From: JAIRTY01 sp050257395
GTDB lineage: Bacteria > Actinomycetota > Actinomycetes > Streptosporangiales > Streptosporangiaceae
Assembly (NCBI GenBank): GCA_050257395.1
Contig: JBLMWU010000317.1
Span: 1 to 13,573, forward strand
Direction of reading: 5' to 3'
DNA length: 13,573 nt
Shown: piece by piece, positions 5,526-11,824 of the stretch
Position numbering within the stretch: the stretch's first letter is position 1
Layout of the letters: each line of letters begins with the position of its first letter
Notes under the pieces: generated by a model
Told to the model about the DNA's origin: nothing
Seen by the model: only the letters and a program-made list of their open reading frames with translations
Database searches by the model: none
Made by a program: the position numbers and the translations under genes

Positions 5526-8453
5526 TCATCGCCACAGCGTGCGGATCTGGGTGGTCACCGCGAACGGGTCGTCGCCGCGCTGGGCGGCGAGGATGCCGGC
5601 GCCCTCGGGGGAGCCGGTGAACAGCATGGGGCCGGGGCTGACCCGGTCGTGCCAGGCCCGCTCGAAGGCGGCCGCCCGCTCCTTGTTGACGCCCAGCACG
5701 GTGGGCACCGCGTGGTAGACGACGGTAGCGGGCAGCCGCCCGGTGACCAGCCGCCGCGCGGCCAGGCCGAGCGCGGCCGCGGGGCCGTGCGGCGGCTGCA
5801 CGATCAGCCGGGGCACCACGTAGCGGGGCTGCGCGAGCGGGGACAGCACCTCCTCCAGCGCCGTGGAGAAGGTGACCGACTCCCCGGCCGGCACCTCCTG
5901 CAGCCGCGCCCGGTAGCTGCCGTCGGGCAGCGATTCGACCCGCACCGCGCTGGCGTCCCGGCTGGCCAGGCCAGCGGCGTGCAGCCCGTCGGCGGTGGCG
6001 GCGGCCAGGTCCTCCAGGCAGCCGCCACCGGTGGCGCGGCCGAGCCGGACCGCGCCCCTGGACACCGTCAGACCCCCTGCCAGCACGACCAGGCTGGCCG
6101 CCAGCGAGGCGGCAACCGGCTGCGCGGACAGCAGCACCAGCACCGTCACCGCGACGGCCAGCGCCGCGACCGCCCACGGGCGGGCCCGCCGGGGCCGGCC
6201 GTACGGGACCACGGCCCGGCCGGCCAGGCCGAGCTGCCGGCGCGCGGCGACCGTCACGGTGGCCACCGGCTCGTCCTGGTAGGGCGTGCCCACCGCCCAG
6301 TTGCCGTGCACCCGGTCCCGGTCGCCCGGCCGCAGCAGCATGGCCGCGTTCAGCGCGCCGCACCGGTCCGTGGCCGGGGGCGCGTACGGGGACAGGGACG
6401 GGTCCACGTGTACGACCCCGGACACGATGTCGGCCGTGGCCGACAGCGCGAAATAGCGGTCGTGCTTGCGCACGAACCGGCCGTAGTCGGCAGCGCCCTT
6501 CGGGTGGTCATCGGCGACGCAGATCACGCCCCAGTTGTCGGCGACCTTGCCCGGCCAGCCGCGGTCCACCCGCAGCGCCCGGCCGCGGGCCTGCACCACC
6601 GAGGTCGGCGTGGTCGCGGCGGTCAGGTCGATTACCACGTTGACGGCTGGCGCGTCCCAGCCCTCGCCGAGCAGCCCCCGGGTGCCGACCAGGCACCGGG
6701 AGCCGCCCTCGCTGAAGAAGCGGGTGACCAGCGGCACGTAGCGGCGCGGCTCCCAGCCGGCCTGCCCGGTGATCTCCACCACTGCGGAACGGCTGCCGCG
6801 GACCGGCGGGGTCGCCGCCGTGCTGGAGCCGCTGGCGAGGGCGGCCGGGGACACGTCCGCGCCGGAACTCCCGGCGGGGGCCGCCGCGGTGGCACCCAGG
6901 CCCGGGTCGGCCTGCCGCAGCCATGCCAGCAGAGCGGCGGCCGTGTCCGGCCCGCACGCCACCCGCTGACCGGTCATCAGCACCGGGTCGAGGGCGGCGG
7001 TCTGCTCGTCGGCCAGCAGGGTCTCCAGCGCGAGCCGGGCCCCGCCGGACTCCGCCTCCAGGATGCCGGTGAGCCGGGCCGGCACCGTCCCGCTGGCCTC
7101 CTCGAAGTCGCACAGCACCAGTGCGCGCAGCCGCGGGCCCAGGTCCGCGTTCTCGGCGATGAGGATGTCGGTGACCGCCTGTGCCTTGCTCGCGGACCGG
7201 GCCAGCACCCGGTCCACCGGGGAGTCGGCGGCCCGCACCCCGGCCCGGGTGAGCCGGTAGCCCACGGCGGGCAGGGCCCGCCGGATCGCCTCGTAGGCCG
7301 CCGCGTCCCGCGGATCCTCGCTGGGCAGCAGGCAGTGGCGGCAGTAGTCGCCGATCAGCGCGACCCAGTCCTCGGCGGCCGGGGGATGCCGGTGCTGCTC
7401 GCGGACCTGCGCGCCGTCGGGGAGCGGCAGCAGCCCGGCGGTGTGCAGCCGGACCGCCGCGTCCGCCAGCGCGGGCTCGTCGCGCTCGAACCGCTGCCAG
7501 GACACTGGCGCGCCCTCGCGGCCGCGCCGCTCCACCACCCGGGTCTGCAGCCAGGCCAGGAACGGTGTGCTGGCGAACTGCGGGTCGAGCAGGTCGGTGC
7601 GCAGCTCGGCGAACCGGACGGCCTCGCCGTGGATGTAGTCGGCCTCGGTGGGCGTGGGGCGGGTGAAGTACGCGAGTTCCTGGTACGGGGCGAGCACCCC
7701 GTCCCGGACCAGCGCGGGGGTGGAGATCTCCAGGTCCACCTGGCCGAACAGGGTCCGGTGCAGGCCAGCCTGGTCGGTGGTCATCAGGTGCGGCGGGGTG
7801 GCGGTCAGCCCGACGACATAGGGGTCGTCGAGCTCCTCCAGCACGGTCTTGAGCAGCCGGCCCCACAGCTCCAGCAGGTGGTGGCACTCGTCGAGGACCA
7901 CCGTCCAGGGGCCGCCCTGGCGCAGCCGCCCGATCAGCGCCTGCCCGTTGGGGTGGAGCTGCGCGAGCAGTTCCCGGCCGCCGGGCTGCCGCCCGGGACG
8001 GCCCGGCGGGCCGTCCCCGTTCCCGCTGAACGTGCCCACCGCCTGGTAGGTGAGGACCGTCAGCGGGCTCGGCAGCTCGCGGCTGGCGGTGGCGGTCACG
8101 GTCACCGGCGCGAAGGCCGCCTGCCACTGCTGGATCCACTGCGCCTGGATGGCCGTGTTGGGGCAGAGCACCACCGCGGGCCGCCCGAGCCGGCGCAGCA
8201 CCTCCAGGCCGATGAGGGTCTTGCCGCCGCCCGGCGGGACGACCAGGTAGGTGGCGCGGTCGCCGGCGGCGCGGTCGCGCTCGAAGGCCGCCAGGGCCCG
8301 TTCCTGGTGCGGCCGCAGCGGCCAGGCCAGCTGTGCCGCGCCGAACGTGGCCGGAGTGTCCTGCAGGGCGGCGCCGCCGGCGCCGCCCGGTGCCGCGAGA
8401 TCCCCCGCGCCGCCCGTGGTCATGCCACATGCTGATACGAAGCCCGGCCCCAC
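5526..8453 (-). CDS. DEAD/DEAH SF2 helicase with a membrane hairpin and unique C-terminal domain
   Basis: This 975-residue protein has all core SF2 motifs: an RPHQERAL Q-like segment (47-54), Walker A PPGGGKT (73-79), DECHH (188-192), LTATPP (216-221), motif V GTRGLLGEGWDAP (590-602) and motif VI QARGRALR (621-628). About 365 residues lie between motif III and motif V. This is far more than a simple linker, so an inserted domain is likely. Residues 759-795 form two hydrophobic stretches separated by a short turn, consistent with a transmembrane hairpin. They are followed by a roughly 180-residue C-terminal domain with RYVVPR and TGSPEGAGILAAQRG that I do not recognise. The core suggests ATP-driven duplex translocation, as in XPB-type enzymes. 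The membrane location is inferred. The start is uncertain: GTG 8453, or ATG 8423 (965 residues). Neither has a good ribosome site. Confidence 0.88.
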   Translation of the reverse strand: MGPGFVSACGMTTGGAGDLAAPGGAGGAALQDTPATFGAAQLAWPLRPHQERALAAFERDRAAGDRATYLVVPPGGGKTLIGLEVLRRLGRPAVVLCPNTAIQAQWIQQWQAAFAPVTVTATASRELPSPLTVLTYQAVGTFSGNGDGPPGRPGRQPGGRELLAQLHPNGQALIGRLRQGGPWTVVLDECHHLLELWGRLLKTVLEELDDPYVVGLTATPPHLMTTDQAGLHRTLFGQVDLEISTPALVRDGVLAPYQELAYFTRPTPTEADYIHGEAVRFAELRTDLLDPQFASTPFLAWLQTRVVERRGREGAPVSWQRFERDEPALADAAVRLHTAGLLPLPDGAQVREQHRHPPAAEDWVALIGDYCRHCLLPSEDPRDAAAYEAIRRALPAVGYRLTRAGVRAADSPVDRVLARSASKAQAVTDILIAENADLGPRLRALVLCDFEEASGTVPARLTGILEAESGGARLALETLLADEQTAALDPVLMTGQRVACGPDTAAALLAWLRQADPGLGATAAAPAGSSGADVSPAALASGSSTAATPPVRGSRSAVVEITGQAGWEPRRYVPLVTRFFSEGGSRCLVGTRGLLGEGWDAPAVNVVIDLTAATTPTSVVQARGRALRVDRGWPGKVADNWGVICVADDHPKGAADYGRFVRKHDRYFALSATADIVSGVVHVDPSLSPYAPPATDRCGALNAAMLLRPGDRDRVHGNWAVGTPYQDEPVATVTVAARRQLGLAGRAVVPYGRPRRARPWAVAALAVAVTVLVLLSAQPVAASLAASLVVLAGGLTVSRGAVRLGRATGGGCLEDLAAATADGLHAAGLASRDASAVRVESLPDGSYRARLQEVPAGESVTFSTALEEVLSPLAQPRYVVPRLIVQPPHGPAAALGLAARRLVTGRLPATVVYHAVPTVLGVNKERAAAFERAWHDRVSPGPMLFTGSPEGAGILAAQRGDDPFAVTTQIRTLWR

Positions 8454-8548
8454 GGCAACCCGGCGGTCCGGCGCGCGGGAAGGTCAGCGCCGGGGGCGGT
8501 GACCAACGCCCCTGGCCGGGCGGCGGGCCGCGCGGAAAGCCTGAAGTC

Positions 8549-8920
8549 GTGACCGCTGTGCTCGCCTATCTCGCCGCCGCCATCACCGGCCTGTGGGGCG
8601 TCGCCCACGCCGTGCCGACCCGGCAGGTGCTGGCCGGCTTCGCGCCCATCACCCGGGACAACCGGCGGGTGCTGCTGCAGGAGTGGCTCGCCGAGGCGTT
8701 CACCATGTGGGGCCTGGCAGCGCTGGTCATCGCCGTCACGGCGGCCGGGAGCGGCACCGGCGTGGCCGCCTGGGTCGACCGGGTGGCCGCCGGCCTGCTG
8801 CTCGCCCTGGCGGTGCTCACCGGCCTCACCGGGGCCAGGACGCCGGTGATCTGGTTTCGCATCTGCCCGGTCCTGCTGACCTGCTCGGCCGTCCTGCTGC
8901 TGCTCGCCAGCGTTCTCTGA
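8549..8920 (+). CDS. Small four-helix membrane protein of unknown function
   Basis: This 123-residue protein is predicted to have four membrane helices, at about 3-20, 48-66, 74-95 and 105-121. Polar loops hold ITRDNRRVLLQEWLAEA after the first helix and ARTPVIWFRICP before the last. The conserved-looking DNRR...EW and RICP segments resemble a widespread uncharacterised bacterial inner-membrane family. I know of no assigned function. I chose GTG 8549 because GGAAAG lies upstream and the first helix begins right after it. The open frame reaches back into the divergent helicase gene, where the sequence is not protein-like. The methyltransferase gene follows after 16 bases, so the two form a small plus-strand operon. 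It is divergent from the helicase, with a 95-base gap. Confidence 0.75.
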   Translation: MTAVLAYLAAAITGLWGVAHAVPTRQVLAGFAPITRDNRRVLLQEWLAEAFTMWGLAALVIAVTAAGSGTGVAAWVDRVAAGLLLALAVLTGLTGARTPVIWFRICPVLLTCSAVLLLLASVL

Positions 8921-8936
8921 CAGCTACCGTGGGCGG

Positions 8937-9569
8937 GTGGCGGCACCCTGGAACCACAACATCCACTACCACCCGCTGATCCTCGCGGCCGTCGCGCCGG
9001 GCAGCCAGCGCGCCCTGGACGTGGGCTGCGGGGCCGGGCTGCTAGCCCGCGAACTCAGCCGCCGCGTGCCGCGGGTGACCGCCCTCGACCGGGACGGGCC
9101 CGTGCTCGAGCGGGCCCGCCGGGAAGACGCGGGCGCGGGCGTGGAGTACCTGCAGGGCGACTTCCTCAGCCACGGCTTCGGCCCGGAGCCGTTCGACGTG
9201 ATCGTGTCGGTCGCCGCCCTGCACCACATGGACCCGGCGGCGGCCCTTGCGCGCATGCGTGACCTGCTGCGGCCCGGCGGCGTGCTGGCGGTCGTCGGGC
9301 TGGCCCGCGGCAGCCTCCCGGCGGACCTGCCGCGTGAACTTGTGGCGGCGCCCGCGAACCTGCTGCTGCGCGCCCGGCACCGGGACTGGGTGCAGGCCAG
9401 GGCGGCCCGGGCCCGCGGCGAGGCCATGGCCCCGGTGATCTGGCCGCCGGCGCACACCTACCGCGAGATCAGCCAGCTCGCGGCGCGGCTGCTGCCCGGC
9501 GTCCGCTACCGCCGCCACCTCCTCTGGCGCTACTCCCTGATCTGGCGCAAACCAGCTGGCTGGCGCTGA
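8937..9569 (+). CDS. Class I SAM-dependent methyltransferase
   Basis: This 210-residue protein has the standard seven-strand methyltransferase core. Motif I is LDVGCGAG (27-34), the adenosine-ribose acid is Asp51 in ALDRDG, FDVIVSVAALHHMDP (86-100) is motif IV, and LRPGG (111-115) is motif V. The family transfers a methyl group from S-adenosylmethionine to a small molecule or macromolecule in the cytoplasm. The C-terminal region (residues 125-210) is Arg/Ala-rich and probably forms the substrate lid, and it gives no clue to substrate. The GTG start at 8937 lies 16 bases after the membrane-protein gene. A terminator hairpin begins 2 bases after the stop. A DNA methyltransferase is unlikely because no DPPY/NPPY motif is present. 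Confidence 0.9.
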   Translation: MAAPWNHNIHYHPLILAAVAPGSQRALDVGCGAGLLARELSRRVPRVTALDRDGPVLERARREDAGAGVEYLQGDFLSHGFGPEPFDVIVSVAALHHMDPAAALARMRDLLRPGGVLAVVGLARGSLPADLPRELVAAPANLLLRARHRDWVQARAARARGEAMAPVIWPPAHTYREISQLAARLLPGVRYRRHLLWRYSLIWRKPAGWR

Positions 9570-9570
9570 T

Positions 9571-9612
9571 CCGTTGAGTTCCTGGCCCCCGGGCGGGCCA
9601 CGAACTCAACGG
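9571..9612. terminator. Long bidirectional terminator hairpin between convergent genes
   Basis: CCGTTGAGTTC (9571-9581) pairs perfectly with GAACTCAACGG (9602-9612). After a C/C mismatch, TGGCCC (9583-9588) pairs with GGGCCA (9595-9600) around a 6-base loop. That makes 17 base pairs in total. It lies between the methyltransferase stop and the converging DinB-like gene stop, so it can serve both. No U-tract is present. Confidence 0.85.
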
Positions 9613-9630
9613 GCGATGGTTATCCACAGG

Positions 9631-10185
9631 TCAGGGCCAGGCGCGGCGGCCCAGCAGCGCGAGCAGCCTGGTCTGCTCGTCCGAGCCGGGCGGCGGGTCC
9701 AGCGGCGGGGCGCACGCCCCGGTGCGGGAAAGAGCGTCGCCGAGCGCGGGCAGCTGCGCCAGCAGCGCGCTGACCTCGCCCGGGTCCATCTCCTCGGCCA
9801 CCCCGGCCGCCCGGGCCAGGTCCCAGCGGTGCACCACCAGGTCGAAGCAGAGGAACTGGTTCACCGCGCCCTCGAAGGTATTGCGGCCGAACGCCCCTTC
9901 GTAGGACGCCGACGCCACCGCGGGGTCGGCCAGGCCTGCCCGCACCACCGCGCTGGCCGCGGCGAACGCCCCGGCCGGGTCCGCGGCCACATCCGGGATC
10001 TCCCCGAGCGACCGGTCCACCAGGCCGAGGATCCGGCCGTGCACCTCGACCAGGTGGCGCACCACGTCCCGGGCGGTCCAGCCCTCGCAGGGCGACGGGC
10101 TCTCCCACCGGCCCGGCGGCACCGCGGCCACCGTGGCCGCGAACCCGTCCGCCAGCCGCCCGTACCGTGCCAGCGTCTCGCTCAT
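9631..10185 (-). CDS. DinB-like metal-binding protein (TIGR03086 / maleylpyruvate isomerase N-terminal family)
   Basis: This 184-residue protein matches the actinobacterial four-helix-bundle family whose best-known members are mycothiol-dependent maleylpyruvate isomerases. Family landmarks are SPCEGWTARDVVRHLVEVHG (31-50, metal-ligand candidates His44 and His49) and a second helix with CFDLVVHRWDLARAAG (113-128, His119 and Asp122). A short C-terminal tail rather than a second domain makes it a single-domain member. The family likely uses mycothiol or a related thiol as cofactor, and the substrate here is unknown. The ATG at 10185 has an excellent GGGGAGG six bases upstream. The frame continues upstream, but that part is not protein-like. 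It lies 127 bases downstream of the crcB operon and may have its own promoter. Confidence 0.85.
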   Translation of the reverse strand: MSETLARYGRLADGFAATVAAVPPGRWESPSPCEGWTARDVVRHLVEVHGRILGLVDRSLGEIPDVAADPAGAFAAASAVVRAGLADPAVASASYEGAFGRNTFEGAVNQFLCFDLVVHRWDLARAAGVAEEMDPGEVSALLAQLPALGDALSRTGACAPPLDPPPGSDEQTRLLALLGRRAWP

Positions 10186-10312
10186 GGTCGCCTCCCCGCG
10201 GCGTGCGCCTGCTCCCGCAGTCCGGTCACTCCCGTCCCGGTTATCCTGCCCGCCCCGGTGCCCGCCGTCTTGAACATACGCGTCACCCCGGCTGCCCCGG
10301 CCGGCCGCGCCG

Positions 10313-10684
10313 TCAGGCGAGGGCGGCGGCGGCGAGGGCCCAGCCGCCGGCGCAGGCGACCATGCCGATGAGCAGGCTGGCGCCTGCGTTGAGCACCGCC
10401 TCCAGGACCGAGCCGTCCTCGGCCAGCCGGACCGTCTCAAGCCCGAACGTGGAGAACGTGGTCAGCGCCCCGCAGAAGCCCGTGCCCAGCAGGGTGAGCA
10501 GCCAGCCCGGCGCCCCGCCGCTGACCGCGCCCGCGACCGCGCCCAGGATCAGCGAGCCCGCCGCGTTCACGCTGAGCGTGCCCCAGGGGAACACCGAGTC
10601 GTGGCGGGACTGCACCAGCAGATCGGTCAGGTAGCGCAGCGGCGCGCCCACCACCGCGCCCACGATGACGAAGACAGCCGTCAA
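10313..10684 (-). CDS. crcB: Fluoride ion channel subunit (Fluc), second copy in the operon
   Basis: This 123-residue, four-helix membrane protein is of the CrcB/Fluc family, which forms dual-topology dimers that export fluoride across the cytoplasmic membrane. Signatures are GAPLRYL (13-19), TLSVNAAGSLILG (36-48) with pore Asn40, and GFCGALTTFSTFG (69-81), the phenylalanine box and sodium-binding turn. It starts at TTG 10684, which overlaps the DUF190 stop codon as TTGA. It is preceded by GGGGAGG, so translation is probably coupled. The sequence differs clearly from the first copy, so the two may form a heterodimer rather than two homodimers. That is inference. A recognisable fluoride switch controls the operon. 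Confidence 0.95.
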   Translation of the reverse strand: MTAVFVIVGAVVGAPLRYLTDLLVQSRHDSVFPWGTLSVNAAGSLILGAVAGAVSGGAPGWLLTLLGTGFCGALTTFSTFGLETVRLAEDGSVLEAVLNAGASLLIGMVACAGGWALAAAALA

Positions 10685-11040
10685 CGGCCCTCCCCGCCGG
10701 CCGGCGGCTCGCCCGCGTACCGGACCACCTCGACCTCGTCCAGGGTGATCAGGCCCTTGGTGACCAGCTCGGAGACCTGCGGCAGGAACTCCCGGATCCG
10801 GTCCGGCCGGTCGATGATGACGATCAGCACCGGCAGGCTCTCGTTGAGGCTGAGCAGCCGGGAGGTGTGGATCCGGCTGGAGGCGCCGAAACCTTCGCAG
10901 CCGCGGACCACGCTCGCCCCGGCCAGCCCGGCGGCGTGCGCCCGGTGCACGATCTCGGTGTACAGCGGGCGATGGTGGAACTGGTCGTTCTCACTGATGA
11001 AGACGGTCATCCGCAGGGCGGTTCCGGAAAGTGTCATCAC
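10681..11040 (-). CDS. DUF190-family protein
   Basis: This 119-residue soluble protein has the ferredoxin-like/PII-like fold typical of DUF190. Landmarks are LRMTVFISENDQFHHRPLYTEIV (10-32), AGLAGASVVRGCEGFG (37-52), and LPVLIVIIDRPDRIREFLP (69-87), which matches the conserved strand. DUF190 genes are commonly found between or next to crcB genes, and some members form trimeric PII-like rings, so a regulatory or accessory role in fluoride transport is likely. The first crcB stop overlaps the GTG start at 11040 as GTGA. An ATG follows immediately at 11037, so either start is possible. Its own stop overlaps the next crcB. The chain of overlaps makes this one tightly coupled operon. No membrane helix is visible. 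Confidence 0.88.
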   Translation of the reverse strand: MMTLSGTALRMTVFISENDQFHHRPLYTEIVHRAHAAGLAGASVVRGCEGFGASSRIHTSRLLSLNESLPVLIVIIDRPDRIREFLPQVSELVTKGLITLDEVEVVRYAGEPPAGGEGR

Positions 11041-11651
11041 GGGCTCCTGGGCGGCTGGTGGGCGCTGGCCGGGGCGGCGGGCCCCGGCGCCGGGCGGCCG
11101 GCGCCCGGGTCCCCGGTGTCAGCCTTGCGCCGGGCGCGCCAGCGCGCCAGCCGGACCGCGGACCTGATCAGCGCCACCCCGGCCCAGACCGCCGCCAGCC
11201 CCGCGGCCAGGCTGCCCAGCAGGTAGCCGGCGGCCGTGCCGGCGTGCCCGGTCACCAGCAGGTTCCTTGCGTCGAGGACGTAGGTGGAGAACGTGGTGTA
11301 GCCGCCGAGCACCCCGATCCCCAGGAACGGGCGCAGATAGCGCGACGGCGGCCACACCTCGGCCAGCAGCACCATGAGGGCGCCGATCAGCAGGCAGCCG
11401 GTCACGTTGACGCTGAAGGTGGCCCACGGGAAGGCGCCGGGCCGGTGCGGCAGGGCGGCTGCCAGGCCCCAGCGGCCCAGGCTGCCCAGGGCCCCGCCCG
11501 CGGCGATCACGGCCAGGATGTCCCAGCGGGCGCCGATCTCGCTGGCGGCGCCCTGCCACAGGTGCGCGGCGCGGGCCCGGCCGCGGGGCGGCGCCGCCGC
11601 CTGCGGCGCCCGGCCGCCGGCGCGGACCGGGGTACCGGTGCGCTCAGGCAC
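11037..11651 (-). CDS. crcB: Fluoride ion channel subunit (Fluc), first copy in the operon, with N-terminal extension
   Basis: The membrane core spans about residues 43-165 of 204. It carries GGALGSLGRWG (52-62), TFSVNVTGCLLIG (77-89) with the pore Asn, and GIGVLGGYTTFSTY (109-122). About 45 charged or proline-rich residues precede the first helix and a basic Pro/Ala-rich tail follows, so it is longer than a minimal Fluc. The start is GTG 11651. An earlier in-frame GTG at 11699 lies in the loop of the terminator hairpin and upstream of the strong AGGAGG, so it is unlikely to be used. The AGGAGG appears to serve the short leader ORF 11679-11644, which overlaps this start by 8 bases. Translational coupling is therefore likely. 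Confidence 0.88.
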   Translation of the reverse strand: MPERTGTPVRAGGRAPQAAAPPRGRARAAHLWQGAASEIGARWDILAVIAAGGALGSLGRWGLAAALPHRPGAFPWATFSVNVTGCLLIGALMVLLAEVWPPSRYLRPFLGIGVLGGYTTFSTYVLDARNLLVTGHAGTAAGYLLGSLAAGLAAVWAGVALIRSAVRLARWRARRKADTGDPGAGRPAPGPAAPASAHQPPRSP

Positions 11652-11679
11652 GGCGGCACCCGGGAACGGGCACAGACAT
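11644..11679 (-). CDS. 11-residue leader ORF of the fluoride operon
   Basis: ATG 11679 lies 9 bases after AGGAGG (11694-11689) and encodes MSVPVPGCRRA before TGA at 11646-11644. Its end overlaps the proposed crcB GTG start (11651) by 8 bases. No better ribosome site exists for crcB itself. The AGGAGG falls inside the terminator stem, so it is exposed only in the antiterminated RNA. It could act as a ribosome-loading site rather than encode a functional peptide. The call rests on geometry alone. Confidence 0.45.
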   Translation of the reverse strand: MSVPVPGCRRA

Positions 11680-11680
11680 G

Positions 11681-11715
11681 AAAAACGGCCTCCTACCACT
11701 CAGGCAGGGACCGTT
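11681..11715 (-). terminator. Riboswitch terminator (expression platform)
   Basis: Minus-strand AACGGUC-CCUGCC (11715-11703) pairs with GGUAGG (11697-11692) and, after one bulged A, GGCCGUU (11690-11684). The loop is UGAGU. The stem has 13 base pairs including G-U pairs, and three further U residues follow at 11683-11681. The left arm includes the bases that form the aptamer pseudoknot, so the two structures exclude each other. Confidence 0.78.
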
Positions 11716-11754
11716 GGCGGCTGACCGCGGTTCTTCCGGCGAGCCCCTCCGCCG
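11702..11754 (-). promoter_or_regulatory. Fluoride riboswitch aptamer (crcB RNA type)
   Basis: Read on the minus strand from 11754 with the Thermotoga aptamer numbering, P1 is positions 1-5 (CGGCG) pairing with 14-18 (CGCCG). The joining loop is the same length as in Thermotoga. A second hairpin, GCGG-UCAG-CCGC, follows, then six bases CAACGG that match the spacing of UGAUGG. Loop bases 8-12 (GGGGC) pair with GUCCC at 43-47 to form the pseudoknot. A40 and U48, which make the essential reverse Hoogsteen pair, are both present. The other tertiary pair, A6-U38, appears as G6-C38. The switch lies directly before a crcB operon and is followed by a terminator using the pseudoknot strand. Fluoride should stabilise the pseudoknot and allow read-through. 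Confidence 0.82.
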
Positions 11755-11769
11755 TGGTGATACCGGACG

Positions 11770-11775
11770 ATTCTA
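11770..11775 (-). promoter_or_regulatory. -10 box of the fluoride operon
   Basis: Minus-strand TAGAAT matches the -10 consensus at 5 of 6 positions. It places the transcript start near 11763, about nine bases before the aptamer P1 stem. No good -35 is seen: the expected position lies inside the stem of the upstream gene's terminator. Confidence 0.5.
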
Positions 11776-11786
11776 CCGGCTATGCA

Positions 11787-11818
11787 GGCCCGGGCCGCCG
11801 GGGCGGGCGGCCCGGGCC
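11787..11818. terminator. Strong GC-rich terminator hairpin after the second aldo/keto reductase
   Basis: GGCCCGGGCCGCC (11787-11799) and GGCGGCCCGGGCC (11806-11818) form a perfect 13-bp stem with a 6-base loop. It begins 6 bases past the reductase stop (minus strand) and lies just upstream of the fluoride-operon promoter, insulating the two transcripts. No U-tract is present. Confidence 0.8.
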
Positions 11819-11824
11819 GGCCGG

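Noticed and set aside
5112..8435. Very long plus-strand open frame (about 1,100 codons) opposite the helicase
   Set aside because: The minus strand has all SF2 helicase motifs; the plus frame is low-complexity antisense.
9620..9628. TTATCCACA, a perfect DnaA-box match
   Set aside because: It is a single isolated copy beside a stop codon, with no cluster, AT-rich region or dnaA/dnaN neighbours, so it is not evidence for an origin.
11652..11699. Upstream GTG (11699) as the start of the first crcB
   Set aside because: It falls in the terminator loop and upstream of the AGGAGG, so it cannot be served by that ribosome site.
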